From NCBI RefSeq assembly GCF_000802185.1, contig NZ_KN676113.1:1192597-1256596 (forward strand): DNA of 64,000 nt, given 5' to 3'. The notes below the pieces were generated by a model. It did no database searches. It was not told where the DNA came from and saw only the letters and a program-made list of their open reading frames with translations. Shown in pieces: positions 57,265 through 64,000 of the stretch (its first letter is position 1; each line of letters starts with the position of its first letter). Origin of the DNA: Belnapia sp. F-4-1 (lineage in GTDB: Bacteria > Pseudomonadota > Alphaproteobacteria > Acetobacterales > Acetobacteraceae). Made by a program: the position numbers and the translations under genes.

Positions 57265-58440
57265 CTACCTGCTCGCTCCCGAAACGGCCGTCCGCCAGCC
57301 CGCGGCGAGGGATGCCGCGGCCCGGTCCACATCCGCGGGCGAGGTAAAGCGGCCGATCCCGATCCGCAAGGTGGCGCGTGCCTCCGCCTCCGGAATCCCA
57401 ATCGCCCGCAGCACGTAGGAGGGCTCCACCGCCGCCGAGGAACAGGCCGAGCCGGTCGAGACGCACACCTCCGGCGCCGCCGCCATCAATGCCTGCGCAT
57501 CGACCCCGCCAGGGAAGGTGAGGTTGAGGTTGCCCGCCACCCGCCGCTCGGGATGCCCGTTGACCCGGATGTCGGGCACCTCCGCCCGCAACGCATCGAG
57601 GAAGCGGTCCCGCTGCCCGGCGATCCGCCCGGCATCGAGCATCGCCTCAATGCCCGCCACCCGCGCCGCCTCGCCAAGGCCGACCACCAGCGGCGCCGGC
57701 AAGGTCCCCGAGCGCAGCCCCCGCTCCTGCCCGCCGCCCGAGAAGAGCGGCGCCAGCCGGACGCGCGGCCGCCGCCGCACATAGAGCGCGCCGATGCCCT
57801 TCGGCCCGTAGATCTTGTGCCCCGAGATCGAGAGCAGGTCGGCCTGGACATCCTCCACGTCGAGCGGAATGCGCCCGACGGCCTGCGCCGCATCCGTATG
57901 GAACAGCGCCCCCGCCGCCTTCACGATACCCCCGATGGCCTCGAGGTCCTGCACCACCCCGATTTCGTTGTTCACCGCCATGACAGAGACGAGCAGCGTC
58001 CGCCCATCCACCGCCCCGCGCAGCAGGTCGAGATCGACCAGCCCATCCGCCCCGACCGGCAGCAGCACCGGCTCGCAGCCTTCCTCGGCCAGGTCCCGCA
58101 CGCTCTCCAGCACGCATTTATGCTCGGTGACGAGGGTCACGACCCGCTGCCGCTCGCTGCCCTGGCTCCGGGCGAAGCGCGCCGCCCCCTTGATGGCGAG
58201 GTTGTTCGCCTCCGTCGCCCCCGAGGTCAGCACGATCTCCCGCACCTCCGCCCCGATCAGCGCCGCGACCTCCGCCCGCGCCGCCTCGACGGCCTCCTCC
58301 GCCGCCCGCCCCATGGCGTGCTCGACGCTATGGGGATTGGCGAAATTCTCCTCCCACCAGGGCCGCATGGCGGCCAGCACCCGCGGGTCGAGCGGCGTGG
58401 TGGCGTGGTTGTCGAGATAGACGGGCCGGTTCGGTCGCAT
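57265..58440 (-). CDS. Cysteine desulfurase (IscS-like)
   Basis: The start at 58440 gives 391 residues beginning [17 protein letters not shown]. The PLP histidine is in TEHKCVLE, the Schiff-base lysine in [12 protein letters not shown], and the active cysteine loop in [14 protein letters not shown]. It removes sulfur from cysteine for clusters and thiolated tRNA. It is the second of two adjacent desulfurase genes. Confidence 0.94.
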   Translation of the reverse strand: MRPNRPVYLDNHATTPLDPRVLAAMRPWWEENFANPHSVEHAMGRAAEEAVEAARAEVAALIGAEVREIVLTSGATEANNLAIKGAARFARSQGSERQRVVTLVTEHKCVLESVRDLAEEGCEPVLLPVGADGLVDLDLLRGAVDGRTLLVSVMAVNNEIGVVQDLEAIGGIVKAAGALFHTDAAQAVGRIPLDVEDVQADLLSISGHKIYGPKGIGALYVRRRPRVRLAPLFSGGGQERGLRSGTLPAPLVVGLGEAARVAGIEAMLDAGRIAGQRDRFLDALRAEVPDIRVNGHPERRVAGNLNLTFPGGVDAQALMAAAPEVCVSTGSACSSAAVEPSYVLRAIGIPEAEARATLRIGIGRFTSPADVDRAAASLAAGWRTAVSGASR

Positions 58441-58457
58441 GCCCTGATGGTGGCCCC

Positions 58458-59534
58458 TCAGGCCGCGCTTTTGGAGAGGCGGGCGCGCATGGCAGACCAT
58501 GCTTCGAGGAAGCGCTCGGCCGCATCTTCCGGCGCATCCCAGGGCAAGGAGACGCGGATGCCGCAGCCTGCCAGCGCGCCGAGCCCCATCGCCTCCAGCA
58601 CCGGGCTCCTTGCTACCTTCCCCGAGGAACAGGCCGCGCCCGCCGAGACCCTGACGCCAGCCAGGTCGAGCGCGATCACCTGCGTCTCCGCCGCCACCCC
58701 CGGAAGGATGATGCAGCTGGTATTCGGCAGCCGCGGCGCTCCGGCTCCGGCGATGACGGCCAGGCCCGCCACCCCCGCCTCAATCCGATCCCGCATCGCC
58801 GCCAGCCGGGCCGTTTCGCCGGGGCCGGCCACCGCCGCCGCCATGCCGGCGATGGCCGGCAGCGGTTCTGTCCCGCCACGCCGCCCGCGCTCCTGCCCGC
58901 CGCCCGCGATCAGCGCCGGCAGCTCGAGCCCCGGCCGCAGCAGCAGCGCCCCCGCCCCCGGCGGCCCGCCAAGCTTGTGGCCGGAGAGCGCCCAGCTGTC
59001 GGCCCCCTCGGGCAAGGCGATGCGCCCCGCCGCCTGCACCGCATCCACGTGCAGCAGCGCCCCGTATGCCCGGCAAAGCGCGGCCGCTTCGGCGATGGGG
59101 TGGATCACCCCCGTCTCGTTGTTGGCCGCCATCAGGCAAACCAGCGCCGACGGCCCGCCGGCGAGCATCCGCTCCAGCGCGGCGAGATCGGCTCGCCCGT
59201 CGCCGAGCACCGGCACCACCTCCGCACCCGCTCCCGCGGCCGCCAGCACCGCCGGATGCTCCGTCGCCCCGACCAGCACCCGCCGCCCGCGCCCGAGGCC
59301 GTGGACGGCAAGCGCATTCGCCTCCGTCCCGCCGCCGGTGAAGACGACATCCCCGGGCCGCGCCCCGAACCGCATTGCGATGGCCTCCCGTGCCTCCTCC
59401 AGCCGCCGCCGGGCCGCCCGGCCCGTGCCATGGACGGCGGATGGATTTCCTCCCGCATCCAGTGCCGCGAGCACGGCCGTCCGCGCTGCCGGCCGCAGGG
59501 GCTCGGTGGCATTCGCATCCAGGTACAGCGTCAT
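58458..59534 (-). CDS. Second cysteine desulfurase (NifS/IscS family)
   Basis: The protein has 358 residues from the ATG at 59534 and overlaps the iscR stop by four bases. It begins TLYLDANATEPLRP, has the PLP lysine in ALSGHKLGGPPGAGALLL and a cysteine loop SAGAACSSGKVARSPVL. It differs considerably from its neighbour and has no long C-terminal IscU-binding extension. Its likely partner is unknown; MnmA or the ferredoxin/cluster route are candidates. Confidence 0.92.
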   Translation of the reverse strand: MTLYLDANATEPLRPAARTAVLAALDAGGNPSAVHGTGRAARRRLEEAREAIAMRFGARPGDVVFTGGGTEANALAVHGLGRGRRVLVGATEHPAVLAAAGAGAEVVPVLGDGRADLAALERMLAGGPSALVCLMAANNETGVIHPIAEAAALCRAYGALLHVDAVQAAGRIALPEGADSWALSGHKLGGPPGAGALLLRPGLELPALIAGGGQERGRRGGTEPLPAIAGMAAAVAGPGETARLAAMRDRIEAGVAGLAVIAGAGAPRLPNTSCIILPGVAAETQVIALDLAGVRVSAGAACSSGKVARSPVLEAMGLGALAGCGIRVSLPWDAPEDAAERFLEAWSAMRARLSKSAA

Positions 59535-60013
59535 TCCGCCGCCTGCATCCGTGGCACATTGGCGCGCCCGGCGATCCGCCCGGCGACGATGTCCGCCAGT
59601 GTCAGATGGGCAAGGAACAGGCGGATCTGCTCGCCCAGCTCCTCCCACAAGTCATGGGTCAGGCATTTCTGCCCGGCCAAGCAGCCGGGCGAGCCTTCCT
59701 CGCAGCGGGTTGCCCGCAGCGGCTCGTCCACCGCATCGACGATGGCGGCGATGGCGATTTCCTCCGCCGGCCGGGCCAACCGATAGCCGCCCCCCGGTCC
59801 GCGCGCCGAGGCAACAAGCCCTGCCCGCCGCAGATGACCGAACAATTGTTCGAGATAAGCCACCGAGAGCATCTGTGCCCCGGCCAGGTCCGCCAGCGAG
59901 ACCGGCCGTGACGTCGGATTCCCAAGCCTTCCAGCGGCTTCGCCCCCTTTGTCCCGGGCAGCGAGCTCAACCATGGCCATCACCGCATAGCGACCACGGG
60001 TAGAAAGTCGCAT
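59531..60013 (-). CDS. iscR: Rrf2-family iron-sulfur regulator IscR
   Basis: The start at 60013 (AGGGGA site) gives 160 residues beginning MRLSTRGRYAVMAMVELA. After the winged helix come C104, C111 and C117 with H120 (RCEEGSPGCLAGQKCLTHDLW), the [2Fe-2S]-ligand pattern of IscR. It senses cluster sufficiency and represses its own operon. It is the first gene of the desulfurase-ferredoxin-tenA-mnmA cluster. Confidence 0.93.
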   Translation of the reverse strand: MRLSTRGRYAVMAMVELAARDKGGEAAGRLGNPTSRPVSLADLAGAQMLSVAYLEQLFGHLRRAGLVASARGPGGGYRLARPAEEIAIAAIVDAVDEPLRATRCEEGSPGCLAGQKCLTHDLWEELGEQIRLFLAHLTLADIVAGRIAGRANVPRMQAAE

Positions 60014-60422
60014 TGCCCAATCCCCTAATTTCAAGCACCCGGCCGGTACGCCGCCCGGCCCCATGCCGTGGAGGTGGGGCCGTGCCTTGAATTCGTTATG
60101 AAACGTGGAGGCGCATCCCTATATTCCCGCCACCCCCGGATCCGGGAGACTGTCCGGGGGGTTGCCGATCCATGAACTGGAGACATAGCTGCTGCGATGA
60201 AACACGTCCCCTCCGGGAGCGTCGCATCCATCAGGCTATTTTGTCCGACCAGCCCGGTCAACCTTAGGGCCGAGCGGGACATGGACCGGGGCTGGCCCCG
60301 TCAAGCCGGCAAGGACTTCCCCAGCAAGCGCACTTGCGCGCTTGGCCTGTCGGCGGGCTGGTACGCCTCCCCGTCGGCAGCCCAGACGCGCAGGGCACAA
60401 CCGGAATTGGACCCACGGGACG
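60014..60422. other. Intergenic region between iscR and the divergent hydrolase
   Basis: This gap of 409 bases should hold both promoters. It contains a strong inverted repeat, CCCCCGGA at 60133-60140 with TCCGGGGG at 60153-60160. A 77-codon frame at 60197-60430 overlaps the hydrolase start and has random-looking composition, so I do not call it. No riboswitch is recognised, and I could not make out a clear IscR box. Confidence 0.4.
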
Positions 60423-61091
60423 ATGCCTGAGGTCATGTTCGCCGGCCCTGACGGTCGGCTCGAAGGCCGCTACCACCACTCGAAGCAGCCCAACGCGCCG
60501 GTGGCGCTGCTGCTGCACCCGCACCCGCTGCATGGCGGGACCATGAACAACCGGGTGATCTACGCGCTCTACCAGCGCTTTCAGGCCATGGGCTTCTCGA
60601 CCCTGCGCTTCAACTTCCGTGGGGTCGGCCGCAGCCAGGGCCGGTATGACGGCGGCATCGGCGAGATTTCCGACGCCGCTTCCGCGCTCGACTTCCTGCA
60701 GGCGGTGAACCCGAACTCTCATAGCCTCTGGGTCGCCGGCTACTCCTTCGGCGCCTATGTCGGCATGCAGCTGCTGATGCGCCGGCCGGAAATGGGCGGC
60801 TTCGTTTCCATCAGCGCGCCCGCCAGCCACTACGACTTCGGCTTCCTCGCCCCTTGCCCGTGCAACGGCCTCATCCTGCACGGCGCGGCCGACGAGCTGG
60901 TGCCGGAGAGCTCGGTGAAGAAGCTGGTCGACAAGCTGAACACCCAGCGCGGCATCACCATCGACTACCGCGTGATGCCGGGCGCTGGCCATGTCTTCAC
61001 CCCGGAGGAGACCGAGCGGGTGGTGGACATGTCGGAGGATCATGTGAACAGCCGCATGAACCGCAGCCGGATGGCGCTCGCCGCCGACTGA
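60423..61091 (+). CDS. Conserved alpha/beta hydrolase beside the isc genes
   Basis: The 222-residue protein begins MPEVMFAGPDGRLEGRYHH. The oxyanion region is LLHPHPLHGGTMNN, the nucleophile serine is in AGYSFGAYVG, the acid in HGAADELVP and the histidine in GAGHVFTPEE. This hydrolase type is regularly found next to iscR/suf genes in Alphaproteobacteria, but its substrate is unknown. It is divergent from iscR. Confidence 0.88.
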   Translation: MPEVMFAGPDGRLEGRYHHSKQPNAPVALLLHPHPLHGGTMNNRVIYALYQRFQAMGFSTLRFNFRGVGRSQGRYDGGIGEISDAASALDFLQAVNPNSHSLWVAGYSFGAYVGMQLLMRRPEMGGFVSISAPASHYDFGFLAPCPCNGLILHGAADELVPESSVKKLVDKLNTQRGITIDYRVMPGAGHVFTPEETERVVDMSEDHVNSRMNRSRMALAAD

Positions 61092-61165
61092 CCGGCGTAT
61101 CGACGGTTGCAGGACCGAGGGCCGGGGGGGACACTCCCCGGCCTTCGTCATTTCGGGGACCCCCG

Positions 61166-62119
61166 ATGCCCAAGCGCCGCGCCCTGCTTGCTGCTCCCTC
61201 CCTGCTTCTCGCCCGCCCCGCCGCGGCCGCCGACTGGCCCGACCGCCCGCTCGCCATGATCGTCGCCTTCGCCCCCGGCGGCGGCACCGACGCGGCCGCC
61301 CGCACCATCGCCCGCTTCCTTGAGCGCGACCTTGGCCAGCCCGTCGTCGTCAACAACCGCCCCGGCGCCGGCGGCGAGATCGGCTTCGGCGAACTGGCGC
61401 GGGCGAAGCCGGACGGCCTGACCATCGGCTTCATCAACACGCCGCACATCGTCACCCTGCCGATCGAGCGCCGCACCCGCTTCCGGCTGGAGGACTTCAC
61501 CCCCATCGCCAACATCGTCGACGACCCGGGCGCCTTCTACGTCCTGACCGACAGCCCCTACCGCAGCCTCGCCGACCTCATCGCCGCCGCCCGCGCCCGG
61601 CCCGAGAGCATCAGCTACGGCAGCACCGGCATCGGCTCCGACGACCACCTCGCCGTCCTCGCCTTCGAGCGCCAGGCCGGCATCCGCCTGCTCCACATCC
61701 CCTATGCCGGCAGCGCCCAGGTGAAGCAGGCGCTGATCGGCAAGACCATCGAGATCGCCTCGATGAACGTCGCCGAGGGCGTGCAGGAGAGCCGCCAGGG
61801 CCTGCTCCGCATGCTGGCGCAGATGGGCGAGCGCCGCACCGAGGTCGCGCCCGAGATCCCGACCTTCCGCGAGGCCGGCTTCGACGTGGTCGAAGGCTCG
61901 ATGCGCGGCCTTGCCGCCCCCGCCGGCCTGCCGCCTGCCGTGCTGCAACGGCTGTCGCTGGCGGTGGACCGGGTGGTGCAGGACCCGGAATTCCAGGCCA
62001 GCGCCATCCAGCAGGCCCTGCCGCTCCGCTTCCTGGCCCCGGAGGCCTATCTCGCCGAGCTCGCCGCCCTCCGCGACAAGTACCAGGCCCTGTGGTCGGC
62101 CCATCCCTGGAGGGAGTAG
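61166..62119 (+). CDS. Bug-family substrate-binding protein
   Basis: The ATG at 61166 gives 317 residues. A signal peptide (KRRALLAAPSLLLARPAAAA) precedes WPDRPLAMIVAFAPGGGTDAAAR, NRPGAGGEIG, DGLTIGF and PYAGSAQVK, the tripartite tricarboxylate receptor pattern. Periplasmic; the ligand is unknown. No transporter membrane genes are nearby. It is the third such orphan in the window. Confidence 0.92.
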   Translation: MPKRRALLAAPSLLLARPAAAADWPDRPLAMIVAFAPGGGTDAAARTIARFLERDLGQPVVVNNRPGAGGEIGFGELARAKPDGLTIGFINTPHIVTLPIERRTRFRLEDFTPIANIVDDPGAFYVLTDSPYRSLADLIAAARARPESISYGSTGIGSDDHLAVLAFERQAGIRLLHIPYAGSAQVKQALIGKTIEIASMNVAEGVQESRQGLLRMLAQMGERRTEVAPEIPTFREAGFDVVEGSMRGLAAPAGLPPAVLQRLSLAVDRVVQDPEFQASAIQQALPLRFLAPEAYLAELAALRDKYQALWSAHPWRE

Positions 62120-62120
62120 C

Positions 62121-62148
62121 CGGGGAGAGGCTGCACGCCCCCTCCCCG
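62121..62148. terminator. Hairpin between convergent Bug and DUF1593 genes
   Basis: CGGGGAG (62121-62127) pairs with CTCCCCG (62142-62148) two bases after the Bug stop. There is no T-run; the position suggests a shared terminator. Confidence 0.4.
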
Positions 62149-62153
62149 CCGGC

Positions 62154-63917
62154 TCAGGCGAAGAGCTGGTCCGCCATCGCTGCGCTGCCGGTATCGGTGA
62201 AGGCGAAATCCGCCGCCCCGTTCCGGTTCAGCAGCGCCGTGTCGCGGGCTAGGTCGGTGCCGTTGTAGCTGATGCCATCGACATGCAGGTTGCGGTCGGT
62301 CCCCGCGACGCCGCCATAGGCATCGTTGAGGAAGGTGACGGTGACCTTGTGCGAGCCGGCGTTCCAGTCGCCCCGCACGGTGATGACGTCGTCCTGCCCC
62401 GATGCATGGGAGGCGCTCGCGGTCAGCGTGCCGCCGATCTGCTTGCCGTCGACTCTGACGGTGTACTGCGCGCTGCCGTTCCAGGCATCCTGGCTGATCT
62501 TCAGCACCAGCGCGTCGCTGCCGCTGCCGATGGTCTTCACCATCCCGCCGGACGCCGCGCCGCCGGTATCGGTGAAGGTGAAATCCGCCGCGCCGTTCTT
62601 GTTGAGGAAGGCCGTCCCCTGGGCGAGCGCCTTGCCGTTGTAGCTGACACCGTCGACATGCAGGTTGCGGTCGGCGCCGGCGCTGCCGCCCCAGGCATCG
62701 TTGAGGAAGGTGACGGTGACATTGTGGTTGCCCGCGCTCCAGTCGCCCTTGATGGTGATGACGTCATCCTGTCCCGCCGCATGGGAGGCGCTCGCCGTCA
62801 ATACGCCGCCGATCTGCTTGCCGTCGACCTTGACGGTGTATTGCGCGCTGCCGTTCCAGGCGTCCTGGCTGATCTTCAGCACCAGCGCGTCGCTGCCGCT
62901 ACCGACGATCCCCGGCTGCCCTGGTCCCGGCACCGGTGTCGGCGCCGGCGCCGACGGAGAGGATGTCAACCAGTCGAAGCGCTTGGCGAAGTCGCCCTGC
63001 CAGGCGGCCCGGTCCTCGTAGACCGTCCGCGCCCCACCGCTCTCGGCGAAGTTGAAGCCCTGGTCGGTGCGGTCCACCCAGTACTGGCTTCCGGCCTTGC
63101 GGTACTCGCCGCCCCAACTCTCGGCCGTCGGGTCGTCGTTGTTGCCGGCGGTGTCGATCAGGTAGAGGATGGTGGCCGAGTCACCCATCTTCGTCAGGTT
63201 CAGGTCTCCCGACGTGCCGCGGATGTCGATCGTGTTCTGGTAGAACAGGTCACCGAGCGCGCCATGCCCCTTCGCGTTGTTGGCGGCCCAGCTGTTGCCG
63301 GTCGGATAGCGGTTGTCGGGCATCGCGTAGACCCCGAAATGCGTGCTGGCCTCGTCGATCCACCAGAGGTCGCCCTTGCCGGCGAAATTCGCCTTGAGGT
63401 ACTTGTGCGCGTTCGGCTCCTGCACCTGGCCGGCCACCGAGAGCAGGCGGATGTTGTCCGCGATGTCCGGCGCGTCGTGCAGCGCCCGCGCCACGTCGCC
63501 GACCCCGCCCCAGGTGGCGACATAGAGATCGGTGCCCGCCGCGGCGGCCTCGCGCGCCTCGCGCACGATGGCCCGCGAGGCCTCGGTCTGCGCCACGATG
63601 CCGCTGCTGCCGGCAACCGTCTTGGTGCCCTGGTATGTGATGTCGTGCAGCTCGGCCGCCGTCTTGAAGCCGCTGCCGTGCCGGGCGAGCTCGTCCTGGT
63701 TGGCACCGTATTTGTCGATGACATGGTGGATGAAGGACGCGTCGTTCTTGCCGGGCTGCCAGCGCGAAACGCTGGAGGCGATGCCGACGATGTCGAACTT
63801 GTCCTGATACATCAGCGCATGGACGAGGGATTGGACGTCGTCCTTGTCCCCGTCGATGTTGTTGATGCCGGTGATCATCTGCATGTCGGTCGAGATGAAC
63901 AGCCTCGGGAGAGCCAT
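62154..63917 (-). CDS. DUF1593/nucleoside-hydrolase-like protein with two CBM60-like modules
   Basis: The ATG at 63917 after AGGAG gives 587 residues. The N-terminal ~345 residues form a DUF1593-type (nucleoside-hydrolase-like) domain, with the metal-loop-like DGDKDDVQSL near residue 23 and YVATWGGVGDVARALHDAP. A Pro-rich linker leads to two ~125-residue modules. Each contains DALVLKISQDAWNGSAQY, TASASHAxGQDDV and DRNLHVDGxSYNG, as in calcium-dependent xylan-binding modules. No signal peptide is seen, so export may be by a type I system. The role is probably in plant-polysaccharide use. Confidence 0.82.
   Translation of the reverse strand: MALPRLFISTDMQMITGINNIDGDKDDVQSLVHALMYQDKFDIVGIASSVSRWQPGKNDASFIHHVIDKYGANQDELARHGSGFKTAAELHDITYQGTKTVAGSSGIVAQTEASRAIVREAREAAAAGTDLYVATWGGVGDVARALHDAPDIADNIRLLSVAGQVQEPNAHKYLKANFAGKGDLWWIDEASTHFGVYAMPDNRYPTGNSWAANNAKGHGALGDLFYQNTIDIRGTSGDLNLTKMGDSATILYLIDTAGNNDDPTAESWGGEYRKAGSQYWVDRTDQGFNFAESGGARTVYEDRAAWQGDFAKRFDWLTSSPSAPAPTPVPGPGQPGIVGSGSDALVLKISQDAWNGSAQYTVKVDGKQIGGVLTASASHAAGQDDVITIKGDWSAGNHNVTVTFLNDAWGGSAGADRNLHVDGVSYNGKALAQGTAFLNKNGAADFTFTDTGGAASGGMVKTIGSGSDALVLKISQDAWNGSAQYTVRVDGKQIGGTLTASASHASGQDDVITVRGDWNAGSHKVTVTFLNDAYGGVAGTDRNLHVDGISYNGTDLARDTALLNRNGAADFAFTDTGSAAMADQLFA
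62184..62909 (-). repeat. Tandem DNA repeat encoding two carbohydrate-binding modules
   Basis: The two copies (about 62184-62534 and 62559-62909) are offset by 375 bases. They contain long identical tracts, for example around the conserved DALVLKISQ and DRNLHVDG codons. The high DNA similarity, including synonymous sites, indicates a recent internal duplication or ongoing gene conversion. Confidence 0.8.
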
Positions 63918-64000
63918 CGGAAACTCCTGCCTTCTGCCTGCCGCCCCGGCGGACCCGCCCCTCATCCGGGCTGGATGCGGGGGCGGGGCGCCGGGGGGGG

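Noticed and set aside
56998..60003. About 1000-codon open frame antisense to the desulfurase genes
   Set aside because: The four minus-strand genes beneath it have full catalytic motifs; the plus-strand translation is Pro/Arg/Ala-rich noise.
60197..60430. Small gene before the alpha/beta hydrolase
   Set aside because: It overlaps the well-supported hydrolase start, has no protein-like features and lies in the expected promoter region.
62184..62909. CRISPR or non-coding tandem repeat
   Set aside because: There are only two long copies, in frame within a protein-coding gene and matching a carbohydrate-binding module.

Overview
The window is about 64 kb of very GC-rich bacterial chromosome, densely coding and rich in 1- or 4-base gene overlaps. 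It looks like an alphaproteobacterium of the Rhodospirillales/Acetobacteraceae type (Roseomonas-like). The reasons are a PhyR-NepR-EcfG general stress response locus (restricted to Alphaproteobacteria), three lone Bug-family tricarboxylate-binding proteins, an isc-type cluster headed by iscR, and a complete mreBCD-mrdA-rodA block. This placement is inference from gene content; no rRNA or marker comparison was possible.

Region 1 (1-12487) is a surface-glycan region. Operon A (456-5292) encodes an MBOAT acyltransferase, an FkbH-like glyceryl-loading enzyme, an acyl carrier protein and a membrane-anchored SGNH-like protein. Operon B (5487-11382) encodes a second carrier protein, a SerRS-like amino acid:[carrier protein] ligase, a two-domain alpha/beta hydrolase, an acyltransferase-3 membrane protein, a GNAT and a GT2 glycosyltransferase. 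Together they look like two parallel carrier-protein routes, analogous in parts to the Dlt D-alanylation system. One could put glyceryl groups and the other aminoacyl groups on a cell-surface polymer. This is the best candidate here for an undescribed system.

Region 2 (12859-22854) holds a Ser/Thr kinase with a MORN-repeat partner, a divergent PPOX flavoprotein/LysR pair, an Hpt/NtrC-type phosphorelay pair, dut, a DUF427 protein, a free-standing biotinyl protein, a Bug protein and several tiny membrane proteins. Region 3 (22985-25510) is a 2.4 kb lower-GC islet. It lies between an intact tRNA-Lys(CTT) and a 46-bp copy of the tRNA 3' end. It carries a Calx-beta/DUF5648 protein and debris, but no integrase.

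Region 4 (25566-31135) is the cell-elongation operon. Region 5 (31369-36928) carries a small lipoprotein, an SbmA-type ABC exporter operon and the general stress response genes (phyR, two ECF sigma factors, nepR). Region 6 (36936-43643) has leuA preceded by a leucine-rich leader peptide, then a hydroxyacid dehydrogenase, a cupin, a Bug protein, a PuuE-like deacetylase, hemD and a glutamine amidotransferase. Region 7 (43708-54785) contains a glycine-betaine-type ABC operon, divergent katG/oxyR, an acyl-CoA dehydrogenase and a phosphonate-type ABC operon with an atypical metallophosphoesterase.

Region 8 (54832-61091) is a sulfur-trafficking operon (iscR, two cysteine desulfurases, ferredoxin, tenA, mnmA) with a divergent conserved hydrolase. 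The window ends with another Bug protein and a DUF1593 hydrolase bearing two nearly identical carbohydrate-binding repeats (62154-63917).
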